In this document: positions 10,661 through 22,064 of the stretch, piece by piece
How positions within the stretch are numbered: the first letter of the stretch is position 1
Layout of the letters: each line of letters opens with the position of its first letter
Assembly: GCA_047967505.1 (NCBI GenBank)
Contig: CM106541.1
Source: Dipteris shenzhenensis
Lineage: Eukaryota > Polypodiophyta > Polypodiopsida > Gleicheniales
Strand: one strand, 5' to 3'
DNA: 64,000 bases
Position numbers and translations under genes: made by a program
The notes under the pieces: generated by a model
The model's database searches: none
What the model was told of the DNA's origin: nothing
The model's input: the letters and a program-made list of their open reading frames with translations, nothing else

Positions 10661-12360
10661 GAGAGACAAAGATGAGATCTTCTAGGCTGAGCTAATGGAA
10701 GGTGTTTTTTAACACCATATGGCTTTGAGTTATATGATCTACTTCTTGTACAAATGTGTCATGCTTTTTTTTAAATGTACTCTAGTTTTAATAACATGTC
10801 ACACCATTTTTTCTAATTTGATTTTTTAAAATCTTTCCTTTTGTCTCTTTTAACAATGTGATGTCCTCTTTTTTTAATGTACTCTAGTTTTAATAACATG
10901 TCACGTCATTTTTTTTAATTTGATTTTTTAAAATCTTACTTTTTGACTCAAAGTTTTGTTTTATAAGAGCCTCTTTTTTTTAAATGCTTTATCCAAAATT
11001 ATCTCACAAAATGAATTTGGACAGTGCACCAGTCCAAAATTAATGAAATATGTGTTAAAACCCCCTATTTAAGGTCCACGTAGGATGATAAAACACCCCT
11101 ATTTAAGCTTATAAGATACCACCAAAATTCTATTATGCCCCCCCCTTTCCTTAAATCTACATTCTTTCTCAAGCATTTAGATTACAAAATAAGCAAATTT
11201 AGATTACTTTCCCTATGACTATTCAAAACCATACACAAAACCAAACTTGTTTGGACTAGCTACCCAAGGTAGCCTACACTATCCCAAGGTAGCCTACACT
11301 ATGTCCCCCCCTCTTAAATATGACATGGCCCCCCTTACTTAAATTCAATATTGGGAAAAAATAAAAAGGGCCCCCACCCCTAATGTATAAGCTTATGCCT
11401 CATTTCAAAAAACCCCCCTATTGTACACTCACGTGATATCATAAGTTTCCCCCTATGAACAATTACAGTAACTAAGTCCCAACTACCTATAGCAGTTAGT
11501 TCACAACCCTAGTTAGGTCAAATGTCTAGGACCATTCACACTTGGACCTAAAGACAAAAGGGCCCCTAAATTCTCCTAACTTTGAGGGTCCATAACTTGC
11601 TTATTTGGGACCCAAATTGGACCCAGATTGAGCCACAAATTCACACACAAAACCATTGAGCTATGGAAACGTTTTTCAGCCAATACTACACCATTTAGGC
11701 ATCCATAACACTCGTCAAATTGCACCCTTGTGTAAGCCCCTTTTTTGCACTATTTCGCTCATAAGATTCCAACGTGACCTCCGATTGACAATCTGTCTGT
11801 ATCGGCACATTTTCCCACTCACGTGTAACAATCCTAGGCGCATATTTAACATGACAATCCCTATGACATTAACACATCTCTAAGCCCCTAACAATTTTTA
11901 CTCCTTTGGGAACCCATATCATGGCCATTTAAATACCAAATCACAGCCAATTGATGACAAGATTAACTCAAGAAACTTCCAATCTCAAATGATAGTTTTC
12001 AAGTTTTTTACCATCCTTTTTAATCTCAGTAGTCGCCATTGCATAGGCACTGATTTCGACTCGTCGATTGCATATTTTTTACCACTATCGGGCTACGAAA
12101 GTCGAAATCAATTGCAAATTTCAAAATCAAAAGCACTCAAAGGATACACTTAAGCATTGTGTATGCACCTTAGATCTGGATGAATACTAGCCCTTGCATA
12201 CTTTCGTGAGCTTTCTTCAGCCCTCGATGCTCTTCAAGAATTCAACCTCTCACCAAGCAGTATGGAGGACATAATTATTGAAGAAGAATAAGTAGCGACA
12301 ATCAAAATCCTTCAGAACACCTTAAAGAATAACATAACCACAACAAAAACAACAATGGCA
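10661..12360. other. Non-coding region with C-runs and an orphan transposon end
   Basis: No gene is seen. Contents: TTTTTT-rich near-repeats around 10750-10930 (TAATAACATGTCAC twice); an exact 20-bp tandem duplication CCCAAGGTAGCCTACACTAT at 11263-11282 and 11283-11302; many C-runs at 11140-11450; and TACACTCACGTGATATCATA at about 11425, which resembles the right end of the small inverted-repeat transposons but has no matching left end. This interval would hold the 5' LTR and leader of the Gypsy element, but neither can be delimited. Confidence 0.5.
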
Positions 12361-12399
12361 GATGGCACTTTGGTAAATTGGAAATGCCAAAGTGCAATG

Positions 12400-14080
12400 G
12401 ATGAGGGGAGCCCACCAGGTTCCTTCAACTCTTTGATGCAGCATGTTGTGCTGGAGGTGACCAGTCAAATGAAACCAAAGCCCCCTGGTTCTCGATGGCC
12501 CTAACTAATGAGGCTTCAGAATGGTACCTCGACCTTCTCATAGAGGAAAGAACCACATGGGCATTGCTATCTGAGCAGTTTAGAAGAAGGTTCCAAATAG
12601 AAATGCTACAAGATGACCCCACGTTTCAACTAGGCAATATAGATATGTGCAAGAAAGAAAAGGTCAGAACATACTCAGGAAGAATGAAAAGATTAATAGG
12701 AAAGTATGATCCCCATTCGGATGACAAGTACCTCATAGCATGGTTCATCTCTGGCCTGAAAAAATCCATTCGCAAGGACATGAAAAAAGTCACCAACTAT
12801 GCACATTTCAGTGATGCTCATGAAGCTGCAATTGACATTGAGGACAGCATGACAGATTTTGACAATGACAGTGATGGCTATAAATCAAGTCAATGCGACA
12901 AGAAATCTTCAAAGAAGGAAAGCACTTCCAACAAAGATCGCACCACCGAGGACAAAGTGGAAGCCATGGCCCTAAGAGTAAAAGATGAAATGATGCAAGC
13001 CATCGAGCAAAAGCTACATGTTTCTCAACCACCACCATATCCACGGAGAGAAAATGTTTGGTGCCCACACTGTATGGCCAACCATATAGCCAACGAATGC
13101 CCAAGCTTGAGGAATAGACTAAACCCACTAGAAGTGGCTCAACCCCCACAGTTATAGTGCCCCATTTGCAATGTTGTAGGGCATAATGTAAATACTTGTT
13201 TCTACAATATGAGCGTAGCACAACCTCAGCCCCAATAATACCAACGGCCACATATCCCAGTGGACAAACAACCAGCACTGGCACCTAATGCACAAGTGCC
13301 ACATCTCAAACCACTCCTAGTGAGAACACAAGTGCCTCAACTAATGAGGAATCCCAATCCTCCGCAATATCCATGGGCTCCCAATCTTGCCCTAGTAGTT
13401 TTGGTGCAGCAACTCCAACCTGAAGAGTTGGAACCTCACTATGAGTATGAAACAGAATACCCTATGTACTACATGGATGGTGTCGAAGGACTCATCCCAG
13501 TGTATGCTAATCAAGTAAGGACCACCACATATTGAACACCCATCAAGTGTTTTGGTTGTGGAGAAAACCATTGCATAGCAAAATGACCACACAAGGGTAA
13601 CCCCATTACATTCCAATCTGTGTGTAGGGAATGCGGAGTTGGGTATGCTTGCATGGATTACCCACTAAGAACAAAGCCTCAACCAACCATGGAAGTAAGA
13701 CCAGATGTACCCCTGTGGGTGATAAGTGTGGAAAATCACAGTGTGGCATCATAACCACTCTTGATCATAACAAGACAACAAAAAGAAGTGGCACAGCAAA
13801 AACTCCTTTCTGCTCAAAAAGCAAAAAGCCCTCTAGCAAAACAAGCCACGCCAATCCCACAACTAGCCTAGCACATCCATGGAAAGTGCCACCCAAGGAG
13901 CCAAGGAAGCATACCCCAATGCTGAAATTGAAAAGACAAATTACCAAGCCTTGAAGCAATGGGTACAACAAGAACAAGAAAATTTTGAGGTAGGTAGGAT
14001 GGCAGCAGTACAAGTCAAAGCACCATCAGCACCCAGCATTGCCACAATGATTGACCCCAACAACTTCCAATAGGTAATAG
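12400..14080 (+). pseudogene. gag: Ty3/Gypsy gag, decayed
   Basis: The capsid-like region reads APWFSMALTNEASEWYLDL and continues through FRRRFQIEMLQ to DMKKVTNYAHFSDAHEAAI (12450-12840). A Ser/Lys-rich linker and several zinc-knuckle-like motifs follow: CPHCMANHIANEC (about 13069), the canonical CX2CX4HX4C CPICNVVGHNVNTC (about 13161) and a partial CFGCGENH (about 13550). In-frame stops include TAG at 13155 and a TAA near 13236. Gag packages retrotransposon RNA into cytoplasmic particles. The frame and motif order support a Gypsy gag in the same direction as the pol remains downstream. Confidence 0.8.
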
Positions 14081-14229
14081 AGCAACATGTAAAACATCCC
14101 CAATTGGATGGCACCGCACTAGCAAACTTGATAAGATTCCCCGTCACAATGCCAATTGGGACCTTACTAATAAATTTCCCTATAATGTGGGAGAGTTTCA
14201 AGGGATGGATCGAATCTTCACAATACTCC

Positions 14230-14700
14230 CCCCCATCCTGAAGAAGAGGAAAAGGTAATTTTAGTAAAATTCAGTGCTAGGGATGACATAAAAAATGTAA
14301 CCATCCCGCTCAAGCATAAAGCCTTTGGTCAATACCTGGCAATAGTGGACGGTAGAGCCGGAAACATTCTGGAAAGTGAGCTATATGAAAAATTGGGCCT
14401 ACCTCCAATGCAGAAGGCCACATTTAACATCTGCCTAGCTGACCACACAAAAATGAACCCTTTGGGTATCATTGACAATGTGTCAACAAAAATTGTTGGA
14501 GTAAGATTCATGCTCGAGTTTACTATCTTATATCTTCCCAAGGGTGCCACAGCATACCAGATATTGTTGCGAAGACCTTGGCTTCGGGAAGTGTCAGTAC
14601 TCCATGATTAGGGCACCGATAGGATCACCGTCCAAAATAGAGAAATCACTGTCAAGATAAATCACCGATAGGATCACCATCACTGTCAAGATAAATCTGG
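14230..14700 (+). pseudogene. Ty3/Gypsy aspartic protease remnant
   Basis: The region around LAIVDGRAGNILESELYEKL (14335-14400) sits where plant Gypsy proteases have an Asp-Gly active-site loop followed by a hydrophobic strand. Here the usual DGG/DSG triad reads DGR and the loop seems one residue short, so activity is doubtful. YQILLRRPWLREV at about 14552 is the conserved LGRPWL-type segment after the protease. The frame stops at 14609-14611. It lies between gag and RT as expected. Confidence 0.65.
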
Positions 14701-15800
14701 GAACAGGGGAAATCAAACCCATTATTCTTAGAAATGTTGAAGGCACTTCTTCCACTACAACCACCAGTCATGCATCCCCTATACCTACCAATGCACTAAA
14801 TCCCATAGAAGGGGATACAAAAAGTGACATCAATAATTGGATACAGACGTTGGCTACAATAGATAATTGTAAAACAACACATCTAATGTTGCCAAATGTG
14901 GATGCCCAAATGATACAACTAGAAGCACCAATCTGGGATGATGAATCAGAAGTAGTGGAAATGCCAGTCTTCATGACAGGCGTCAAATGGGACAATGACC
15001 CTAAAGAGTCCATAATAGAATGCTACGATGCTGACATAGAGTGGGATATGGAAACAGAAGCTGATAAATTAACCTTGGAAGGCCAAATATTTGACAATGA
15101 CTTGGCAATCCTACAGGCACTCATGACCATAGAATACCCCAAGCTCGACCCTCCAGCACTATCCAATAGCAACCGGTCCAAGAAAAAGAAGGAGGGTGTA
15201 CAGCACCAAAAGGCCAAGATAGAGAACTTCAACGAATTCAAAAGAATGCATACCAGAGTGGTAGAATTGTACTTAACTAACCCACAAAAGCACCCAAGTC
15301 CCCAAATTTTAAATGGGATCCTAAAGGACTTGAACGTGTTTGTATGGCCGAAGAACCACTCCTTGGGAGTGCCACTCCTATTGAAAATCCATCATTGGTC
15401 TCACAAAGCAAAAAGCTTAGACCCAATGTGAGAATGAAGAGAAAAATGGTGAATAGTAACAAAAAAGAAGAACAAGGGAACACAGGTGAATTGGACCAAA
15501 TATCTTCTAGTGGAGCTAGCAACCAAGCAAGCACCTCAAAGTGCCATGAAGGCCTAAGGGAAGTTCTCGATTACCTCAAAAACTACACTCAAGGAGAAGC
15601 AACAATAGCAATGCCTAGGCTAGTCAGGGAATCAGAGCTCAAAGAAACACATAATATTGAGGATACCCCAGCTTATGAAGGACCAGCCAAGACAAGGAAA
15701 CTGAATCTTGCCTTGGACGATGAAGAAGAAAAGGCTATATACATCGGTGAACAACTCACTCTAGAAGAAGAAAATGAATTAAAAACATTGCTAGTGGAAT
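14701..15800 (+). pseudogene. Gypsy pol linker between protease and RT
   Basis: Acidic, low-conservation frames (14850-15431 and 15344-15835) bridge the protease and RT segments. Two overlapping frames show at least one frameshift near 15350-15430. The stretch ending LTLEEENELKTLLVEYRD resembles the region just upstream of the Gypsy RT start. There is a short local duplication of ATCACCGATAGGATCACC at about 14625 and 14660. Confidence 0.55.
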
Positions 15801-16560
15801 ATAGAGATTGCAGGCTTGGTCCTATAAAGAAATGAAAGGGATTTCCCCAAAAGTTGTAGTACATACCATACCAATAAGGGAAGGATCCAAACCAAAGGTA
15901 TGTCGGCCTTATAGGACAAATCACAAGTATGGAACCCATGTCTATGAAGAACTAGAAAAATTACTGGATGTTGGTTTCATTTATGAGATTGAGCATACTG
16001 ATTGGGTGTCACCAATTGTGATTGTTCCTAAGAAAAACAAAAAGCTCAGAATATATGTGAATCTCAAGAATGTCAATGCAACAACAATAAAAAATCATTA
16101 TCCCCTACCATTGATAGAAAACAATTTTAGAAAGGATAGCAGGATTTGAAGTGTATAGCTTCTTGGATGGGTTCAGTGGGTGCAACCAAGTAAAAATTGC
16201 ACCTCAAGATCAACAGGCAAAGACATCATTTGCCACAAAATGGGGCATTTTTGCATATAGAGTCATGCCATTTGGCTTATGAAATGCCCCATCTACTTTT
16301 CAAAGGGTAATGTACAATGCCTTCAAGGACTTTCTCAATAAGTTCCTACAAGTCTTCCTCGATGACTTGTGCATACACTCAAGAAAAAAGGATCACTTGA
16401 AACTCCTTGAAGAAGTCCTTTAAAAATGCAGGGAGTATGGAATCTCTTTAAATCCTTTAAAATGCCAATTCTTGGTCACACACAGAGTAGTCTTGGGACA
16501 CATAGTCTCTCGACATGGGATTGCAAACTCACATGGACAAAAATAAAGATCATCATGGAG
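15801..16560 (+). pseudogene. Ty3/Gypsy reverse transcriptase, decayed
   Basis: RT blocks appear in order: RPYRTNHKYGTHVYEELEKL; GFIYEIEHTDWVSPIVIVPK; LRIYVNLKNVN (to 16149); after a frameshift, VYSFLDGFSGCNQV (motif A, Asp retained, about 16153); RVMPFGL-stop-NAPSTFQ (motif B, about 16260); and QVFLDDLCIHS (motif C, FLDD in place of YxDD, about 16349). TGA at about 16279 and TAA at 16421 interrupt. The enzyme would copy element RNA to cDNA. The C-terminal part reads LGHIVSRHGIA before another frameshift. Confidence 0.9.
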
Positions 16561-17165
16561 CTAACCCCCCACTAAATGCCAAGGGAATCCAAGTATTCAT
16601 GGGACATGCCAGATACTATAGAAGATTCGTACTAAGGTATGCCATGATTGCAAGGCCCCTATATAAGCTCCTAGTCAACTTCATCTGGACAGACGAATGC
16701 AAACAAGCATTTGAAACCCTCAAGTGGAGATTGATCACAGCCCCTATTCTGATGGCACCAAATTGGGACATAGAATTTCATGTACATACTGACGATTCCA
16801 ATTATGCAGTAGAAATTGTGTTATGTCAACCTAGCAAACACAACAAAGACTACCCAGTATACTTTGCAAGCAGACAGCTAAATGATACAGATGTGAATTA
16901 CACCACAACAGAAAGAGAAGCCTTGGAAATGATCTATAGTGTGAAGAAATTTCGACACTATCTATTGGCTACTGACTTTATCTTCTACACAAATCATCAA
17001 GCTCTATTATATTTTGTCAATCGGCCATGCACCACAAGCCAGATCATGCGATGGCTTCTATTGCTACAAGAATTCAATTTCAAAATCATGGTGAGAAAAG
17101 GAACTCAACATTTCATTGCCGATCACATGACACGATTGAGGACAGCTGGAAGGAATAGAAGATGA
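16561..17165 (+). pseudogene. Ty3/Gypsy RNase H, largely open frame
   Basis: The frame opens with the RT connection (KGIQVFMGHARYYRRFVLRY), followed by IEFHVHTDDSNYAVEIVLCQ, where Gypsy RNase H usually has TDAS. It continues through YPVYFASRQLN, TTTEREALEMIYSVKKFRHY and FTNHQALLYF-type motifs, and ends in GTQHFIADHMTRL. Catalytic Asp and Glu positions are present. The domain degrades the RNA strand during cDNA synthesis. The stop is at 17163-17165. Confidence 0.88.
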
Positions 17166-18248
17166 CCTACCAGATGCCACATAATTTCAAATAGACGGTG
17201 TACTTGATTGGTGTGCAAACATCATTGGGTACTTAATCGTAGGAAGACCACCTCCTAAAATGAAAGCATTGGATGCTAGGAAACTAATTCTAAAAGCTGC
17301 ACCCTATCAACTCATTGTAGGACAACTACACAAGATGGGAAAGGACCAAATTTTAAGGACATGTGTGATGCCACATGAGATCATGCCAATCCTCAGTGAA
17401 GCACACGAAGGCATTGCAAGTGGACATTTCCAAGGGGAAGCAATAGTAAGAAAAGTCCTTCTCGCAGGATACTGGTGGCCAACACTTTGGTCAGATGGCT
17501 ATGAATATGTCAAAAGCTGTGATGTATGCCAACGAACTTCTAAACCACAACACAAAGACTTCAATCCCCCTAACAACAGTCATTGCACCAAAACCCTTTG
17601 AAAAATGGGGGGTTGATTTTGTGGGTCCCATCCACGAGGGATTCACTAGTAGCAATAAGAAGACGTCACCTGCGTGTAATAAATATATGAAAATTCCCCT
17701 TATCTACCCCCTATTTACGAGACCTTACCCTATAATATGTACCTTTCTTCCTTTATATAACCCCCCTCCCTTACACTCATGTGGTACCATATGATAAACC
17801 CTAGTGGATCCCTTGGGGTCCCATCCATCCACCAGCAAACGGAACACAGGCATGCTACATCATTGTGGCCACTGATTACTTTACCAAATGGCCAGAAGCT
17901 AAAGCAGTCAGAAAGGCAAATGCTAGAAGCATAGCAAGGTTCTTGTACGAGAATTAAATCACTCGATTTGGATGTCCCATTGAAATTGTGTCAAATAGAG
18001 GCACACATTTTGTCAATGAGGCCATCCAAGAACTCTTGTCTACCTTTATGGTGATCCATAGAAAGAGCACACCTTACTACCCCCAAGGGAATGGACAAGT
18101 TGAATCCACCAACAAAAATTTATGTATTGTCCTCACCAAGGTAGTAGAACCAAAGCATTCCGATCTAGATGACAACTCCCTATGTTACATCTCCTTGATA
18201 GTACTGGTCAAGGGTAGAGAACTTTTTATTGTAAAAACTTGTCTCTAA
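17166..18248 (+). pseudogene. Ty3/Gypsy integrase, split by a small transposon
   Basis: The zinc-binding HHCC is visible (HEGIASGHF with CDVCQRTSK, 17260-17545). After a one-base frameshift near 17560 the core begins with KWGVDFVGPI (first Asp), is split at 17634/17816 by an insertion, and resumes with PPANG, VATDYFTKWPEAKAV and the distal core. The second catalytic Asp is replaced: IVSNRGTHFVN has Asn where SDRGTHF is usual. The Glu is kept in GNGQVESTNKN. TAA at 17956-17958 also interrupts. The C-terminal domain is missing after about 18180. Not functional. Confidence 0.9.
17635..17815. mobile_element. Small inverted-repeat transposon (MITE), 181 bp, inside integrase
   Basis: Left end CGAGGGATTCACTAG and right end (reverse complement) CAAGGGATCCACTAG are terminal inverted repeats. 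The sub-terminal ATATGATA/ACACTCATGTGG resembles the 6835 element. It is bracketed by a 12-bp direct repeat GGGTCCCATCCA (17623-17634 and 17816-17827). Removing element plus one repeat restores the integrase reading, so the empty site is inferred from the protein. The apparent duplication is longer than 8 bp, perhaps because the target (CCATCCATCC) is itself repetitive. Confidence 0.85.
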
Positions 18249-18950
18249 TTTACTTTATCATATAAACCCACATTTTTTGGGAAAATTATATATATATATA
18301 ACTAAGGAAGGAATTCTAATTCTTAGTTTTTGCATTATTATGCAAAATGAAAGTGAGAAAATAGACTTTTTTTTGTTGGAAAGGATAGTGCTAGAAAGTT
18401 AAATTTTGAGTTGGGAAGGATTTTTGGGCTCTGTTCAAAAAACAAAGGTCCAAATTTAGTGAAATGTATGTTATGTGCACTTTTTTGATGTAATGCAATG
18501 GTGGACTCCTCCATGTTCTCTCCCTTCTTGCTCTTATGTATACACTTTTTATGTCATGCCTTTGGTTATTTCAAATGCCCTTTTAGGCCCTTGTATACAC
18601 ATGTATATACACACACACAAAAAAGTGGATTAGGCTCGAGTATGCCCTAATCCATCATTTGAAAAGGTTCTGAAAAAATAAAGGATTGTTATAAGTGTCA
18701 AATATCTGAGTGTGACAACATCCATAAAAATGTTCATAAATGCATTGAAATTATAGGTACATCCACAAATAGTAACGTTAATTTTAACCCTTATTTAGTT
18801 GCTAATTCCAATCATTTTGTATTGACACTTTTTCTAACATTTATTTTGACTCTAATCCAAATTGTGATTTTTTTTCTAAGCAATTTTAACTCCCAACAAA
18901 AGACAAAAATAGGGTGAATTATAGTAATCATACAAGTGGTTCTTGTCACA
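18249..18950. other. AT-rich spacer after integrase, nothing recognised
   Basis: AT-rich non-coding DNA. A 3' LTR would be expected here but no sequence matching the upstream flank (10.7-12.3 kb) could be delimited. A short resemblance (GTCCAAATTTAGTGAAATG versus GTCCAAAATTAATGAAATA near 11030) is too short to call an LTR. Confidence 0.5.
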
Positions 18951-19425
18951 ACTACTTGATTTAAACTTAGCAGAAGAGTTGAATATCTCTAGCTTTCTTT
19001 TTTGCTTCATTGAATCACGTAACTCTTATGCTTACGAGCTAAATTTTTATACAAGTTATGGTGGGGGCTAGAACCTGTATTGAAAGAAAAGGTGAAGATG
19101 AGGAAAGCCAGGAGCGAAAACAGGAGTTGTTGAATGCTTACAAGTTGGCGAAAGATTCGAAGCAGCTTGTGAGGAGAGTCTGTGACAAGATTGCAGATGC
19201 TAGTCCTGGTGAATGAATGGCTTGCGGATTTAAAGTCCACTTGTTTTCATGAAGCCAATGCAATTGTAGGCACTTTTGAGGACATATGATCTCTCTAATG
19301 GTGTAAATTTAGACAAGTGATGGAAATATACTTCCATAGAGACTTATGTGTTTTCTAGAGTTGTATTAGACAAGGAATGGAAATACTCTTCCACAAAGAC
19401 TTTTCAGTTCTCTTATGTAATTGAG
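18951..19425 (+). pseudogene. Decayed paralogue (copy B) of the small two-exon gene
   Basis: It matches 10170-10660. The donor position reads TTGAAT (GT lost) and the acceptor position ATACAAG, so the intron of copy A cannot be spliced here. The exon-2 frame starts with ARTCIERKGEDEESQERKQE and stops at a TGA just after DASPGE (near 19212). The 3' flank similarity ends about 19425, next to a microsatellite. Confidence 0.75.
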
Positions 19426-19439
19426 AAGGAATTAAAATA

Positions 19440-19788
19440 TATTTCCCACTCTCTTACATAGACACACACACACACTCTCTCTCTCTCTCTCTCTCTCCAA
19501 CTTGATCCCACCCTCTCTCTTCCTCTCCCTCCCCCCCCCTTCTCTCTCTCTCTCTCTCTCTATTTCTCTCTCCCCCTCCCTCTCTCGATCCCCCCCTCTC
19601 TTTCTATCTCTCCCTCTGTCCAGCTCCATCCCCCCCCTCTCTCTCTCTCTCTTTTAGAACAAGAACTGTTTTAGCAAGGGCAAGGATTGGAAAACTACTT
19701 GTCCTTACTAAAAGTAGTTAGTACATACACTAAGCGAGGGCAAGGAACGGAACCTCTCTCTCTCTATGTGTGTGTGTGTGTGTGTGTG

Positions 19789-19833
<45 letters not shown>

Positions 19834-20451
19834 ACAGAGTGTATAAAAGAAAGCGATTAGAAGGGTTGGGAATTTCCTAACCCTCCATATCGCTTTCTTT
19901 TGTACACTCTCTCCCTCTCCCTTCCCCTCTCTCTAGCTCCAACCCCCCTCTCTCTCTAGCTCCACCCCCCCTCTCTCTGTCTCCCTCTCTAGCTAGAGCC
20001 TAGATCCCCCCCCCTCTCTCTCTATCTCCCTCTGTCTCTGTCTCCCTCTGCAGCTAGATCCCCCCCCTCTTTCTCTGTGTCCAACTCCACTCCCCCCTCT
20101 CTCTGTCTACCTTTCTCTCAGTCTCCCTCTCCAGCTAGATCCCCCCTTTCTCTCTATTTCCCTCTCTCTGTCTCCCTCTACAGCTACATCCCCCCCTCTC
20201 TCTTTGTCTCCCTCTCCAACTAGATCCTCCTTCTCTCTTTGTCTCCCTTTCCAGCTAGATCCCCCCCCCCCTATCTCTATCTCCCTCTCCAACCAAATCC
20301 CCCCCCCTTTCTCTGTCTCGATCTCCCTCTCTAGCTAGATCCCCCCTCTCTCTTTCTCTCCCTCTCTAGCTAGATTGTCCCCTCTCTTTCCCTCTCCCTC
20401 TCCTTCATCTCTCTCTCTATCTCTATGTGTGTGTGTGTGTGTCTCGACTTG

Positions 20452-20502
<51 letters not shown>

Positions 20503-20575
20503 GTGTGTGTGTGTGTGCACGCATGTGTGCATGTGTGTGTGCATGTGTGTGTGTGCATGCGTGGGTGTGTGTGTG

Positions 20576-20612
<37 letters not shown>

Positions 20613-20880
20613 CCTATTACGATCACCATTTGTTGCCTACATCGCACGATTTCCGTTTGCTTCCAGGTTCTCTCTCTCTCTCTCTCTCACTCACACACAC
20701 ACAAACTTCTCTCTCTCTCTATTCAAAGGAGAGTAGGTCATTGGGGGGGGGGGGGGAGGAGAGAACGGGAGGAGGAAGAGGAGGGGGAGGAGAAGAAGAA
20801 GAGGAAGAGGAGCAAGAAGGAGACGAGGGAAGGTGAAGGCTGTAAGTGGAGAAATGGTAGGAGGAACTATTTTGGCCAAT
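19440..20880. repeat. Pyrimidine-strand microsatellite domain (CT, CCCCCTCT, GT/GCATGT)
   Basis: Dominated on the plus strand by CTCTCT and C-rich blocks with a recurring unit resembling CTCCAGCTAGATCCCCCC (20030-20370). There are (GT)n tracts at 19768-19830 and 20426-20580 and a switch to a purine tract at 20735-20830. All reading frames here (Leu/Ser- or Val/Cys-rich) are translations of the repeat. Confidence 0.95.
19836..19910. repeat. Fold-back hairpin H1 (about 75 bp)
   Basis: Inverted repeat with arms of about 35 bp and almost no loop. Left arm contains AAAAGAAAGCGATTAGAAGG; right arm reads, in reverse complement, AAAAGAAAGCGATATGGAGG. It sits exactly between a (GT)n tract and a C/T tract. 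First of seven copies. Confidence 0.9.
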
Positions 20881-21090
20881 GCTTGTAATATCCACTCTCA
20901 CAGCAATAGGGAATATAGAGAAGGAGCTACAAGCTTTGTACAAGTAAGAGCTCACAAGGGAGTGGCACTTTAAGAGTGAAGAAGATAAAGAAGGTTAATT
21001 TTATAAGAGCACAAGGGACTGGCTCTTTAAGGATACGGTCTTGGTTTTCAAGTTGTGTGTGTTTAAATAGTTGAGGTGCAATAGAGCTTG
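20881..21090. other. Unique spacer with a short near-duplication
   Basis: A phrase of about 25 bp appears twice in degenerate form: CTCACAAGGGAGTGGCAC (about 20950) and GCACAAGGGACTGGCTC (about 21007), each followed by a TTTAAG. No gene is seen. Confidence 0.55.
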
Positions 21091-21136
<46 letters not shown>

Positions 21137-21141
21137 AGATG

Positions 21142-21208
21142 TGTACAAAAGAAAGCAATTAGGAGGGTTGGAAAATTCCCAACCCTCTTAATTGCTGTCT
21201 TTTGTACA
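21142..21208. repeat. Fold-back hairpin H2 (67 bp)
   Basis: TGTACAAAAGAAAGCAATTA on the left pairs with TAATTGCTGTCTTTTGTACA on the right. It is flanked by (GA)n on both sides. Confidence 0.9.
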
Positions 21209-21220
21209 TTGTATATGGCG

Positions 21221-21272
<52 letters not shown>

Positions 21273-21330
21273 TAGGGGGAGATGGAGAGAGAGAAAGGGA
21301 GGGAAGAAAACACACACACATACACACAGA

Positions 21331-21410
21331 TGTACAAAAGAAAGCAATTAGGAGGGTTGGGAATAAGGGTTGGGAATATCCCAACCCTCCATATCACTTT
21401 CTTTTTTATA
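21331..21410. repeat. Fold-back hairpin H3 (80 bp)
   Basis: Same family as H2, with GGGTTGGGAATA-type sequence duplicated at the apex, which lengthens the loop. It is flanked by (CA)n on the left and ACTCTATATGGTGTGTAG then (GA)n on the right, the same right flank as H4-H7. Confidence 0.88.
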
Positions 21411-21424
21411 CTCTATATGGTGTG

Positions 21425-21425
21425 T

Positions 21426-21485
<60 letters not shown>

Positions 21486-21543
21486 GGGGGGGAGAACTAG
21501 GAGAGAGATAAGTGAGAGACAGATAGAGAAGTGAGAGAGGGAG

Positions 21544-21586
<43 letters not shown>
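21425..21586. repeat. (GA)n microsatellite
   Basis: Pure to near-pure GA with a short GGGGGGGAGAACTAGG interruption. It sits between hairpin H3 and the truncated array unit. Confidence 0.95.
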
Positions 21587-21889
21587 GGCCCTAGAAGACG
21601 CTGCAGACCTTCTCCGACTTACCCATGGCAAGATTCAAACTTGCACATGGATGAGACAAATCATTGTATTCCATGAAACCTCAAAACAAATTTTTAATGT
21701 GTACATATACCCTTTTCAAGGTTGCTTTCTAGGGAAGTAATGTTAGATTGATTGCAGAGTTTACTCTAGCACGGCTATCTACTATCAATAGTTGCAAATC
21801 AAAGGATAGAGGGGATAGAAGGCTACATAAACCTTGATAAAGAACTATGTTTTGTTCATGCCTGCACTGTGTTCTATCATGCCTTTCAT

Positions 21890-21892
<3 letters not shown>
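21587..21892 (+). repeat. Truncated array unit (oldest)
   Basis: Starts with the leader segment GCTGGCCCTAGAAGACGCTG and runs to CATGCCTTTCATGAGAGAG. It matches 22130-22270 joined to 22555-22700, with the middle deleted. It is the most diverged copy of the array unit. Confidence 0.8.
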
Positions 21893-21965
<73 letters not shown>

Positions 21966-22064
21966 GGGGGGGAGAACTGAGACATACAAAGAGAGAGAGG
22001 GAAAGGACTTAGAGATAGATAGAGAGAGGGAGAGAGACAGACAGATAGAGACAGAGAGAAATAG
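21893..22064. repeat. (GA)n block with GACAGATAGA variants
   Basis: GA microsatellite followed by the recurring AGGACTTAGAGATAGATAG and GGGAGAGAGACAGACAGATA phrases that precede the leader segment in every array unit. Confidence 0.9.

Noticed and set aside
11040-11455. A complete small transposon ending at the CACTCACGTGATATCATA sequence
   Set aside because: Only a right-end-like sequence is visible. No matching inverted end or target duplication was found on the left.
10170-19425. The direct repeats at 10170 and 18951 as LTRs of the Gypsy element
   Set aside because: They hold a spliced coding pattern, lack TG...CA ends, and lie 1.7 kb and 0.7 kb from gag and integrase with no primer site or polypurine tract beside them.
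20375-20888. Open frames rich in Ser/Leu, Val/Cys or Arg/Glu in the microsatellite blocks, here and throughout 19.4-36 kb and 1-780
   Set aside because: They are direct translations of (CT)n, (GT)n and (GA)n tracts, open in several frames on both strands.
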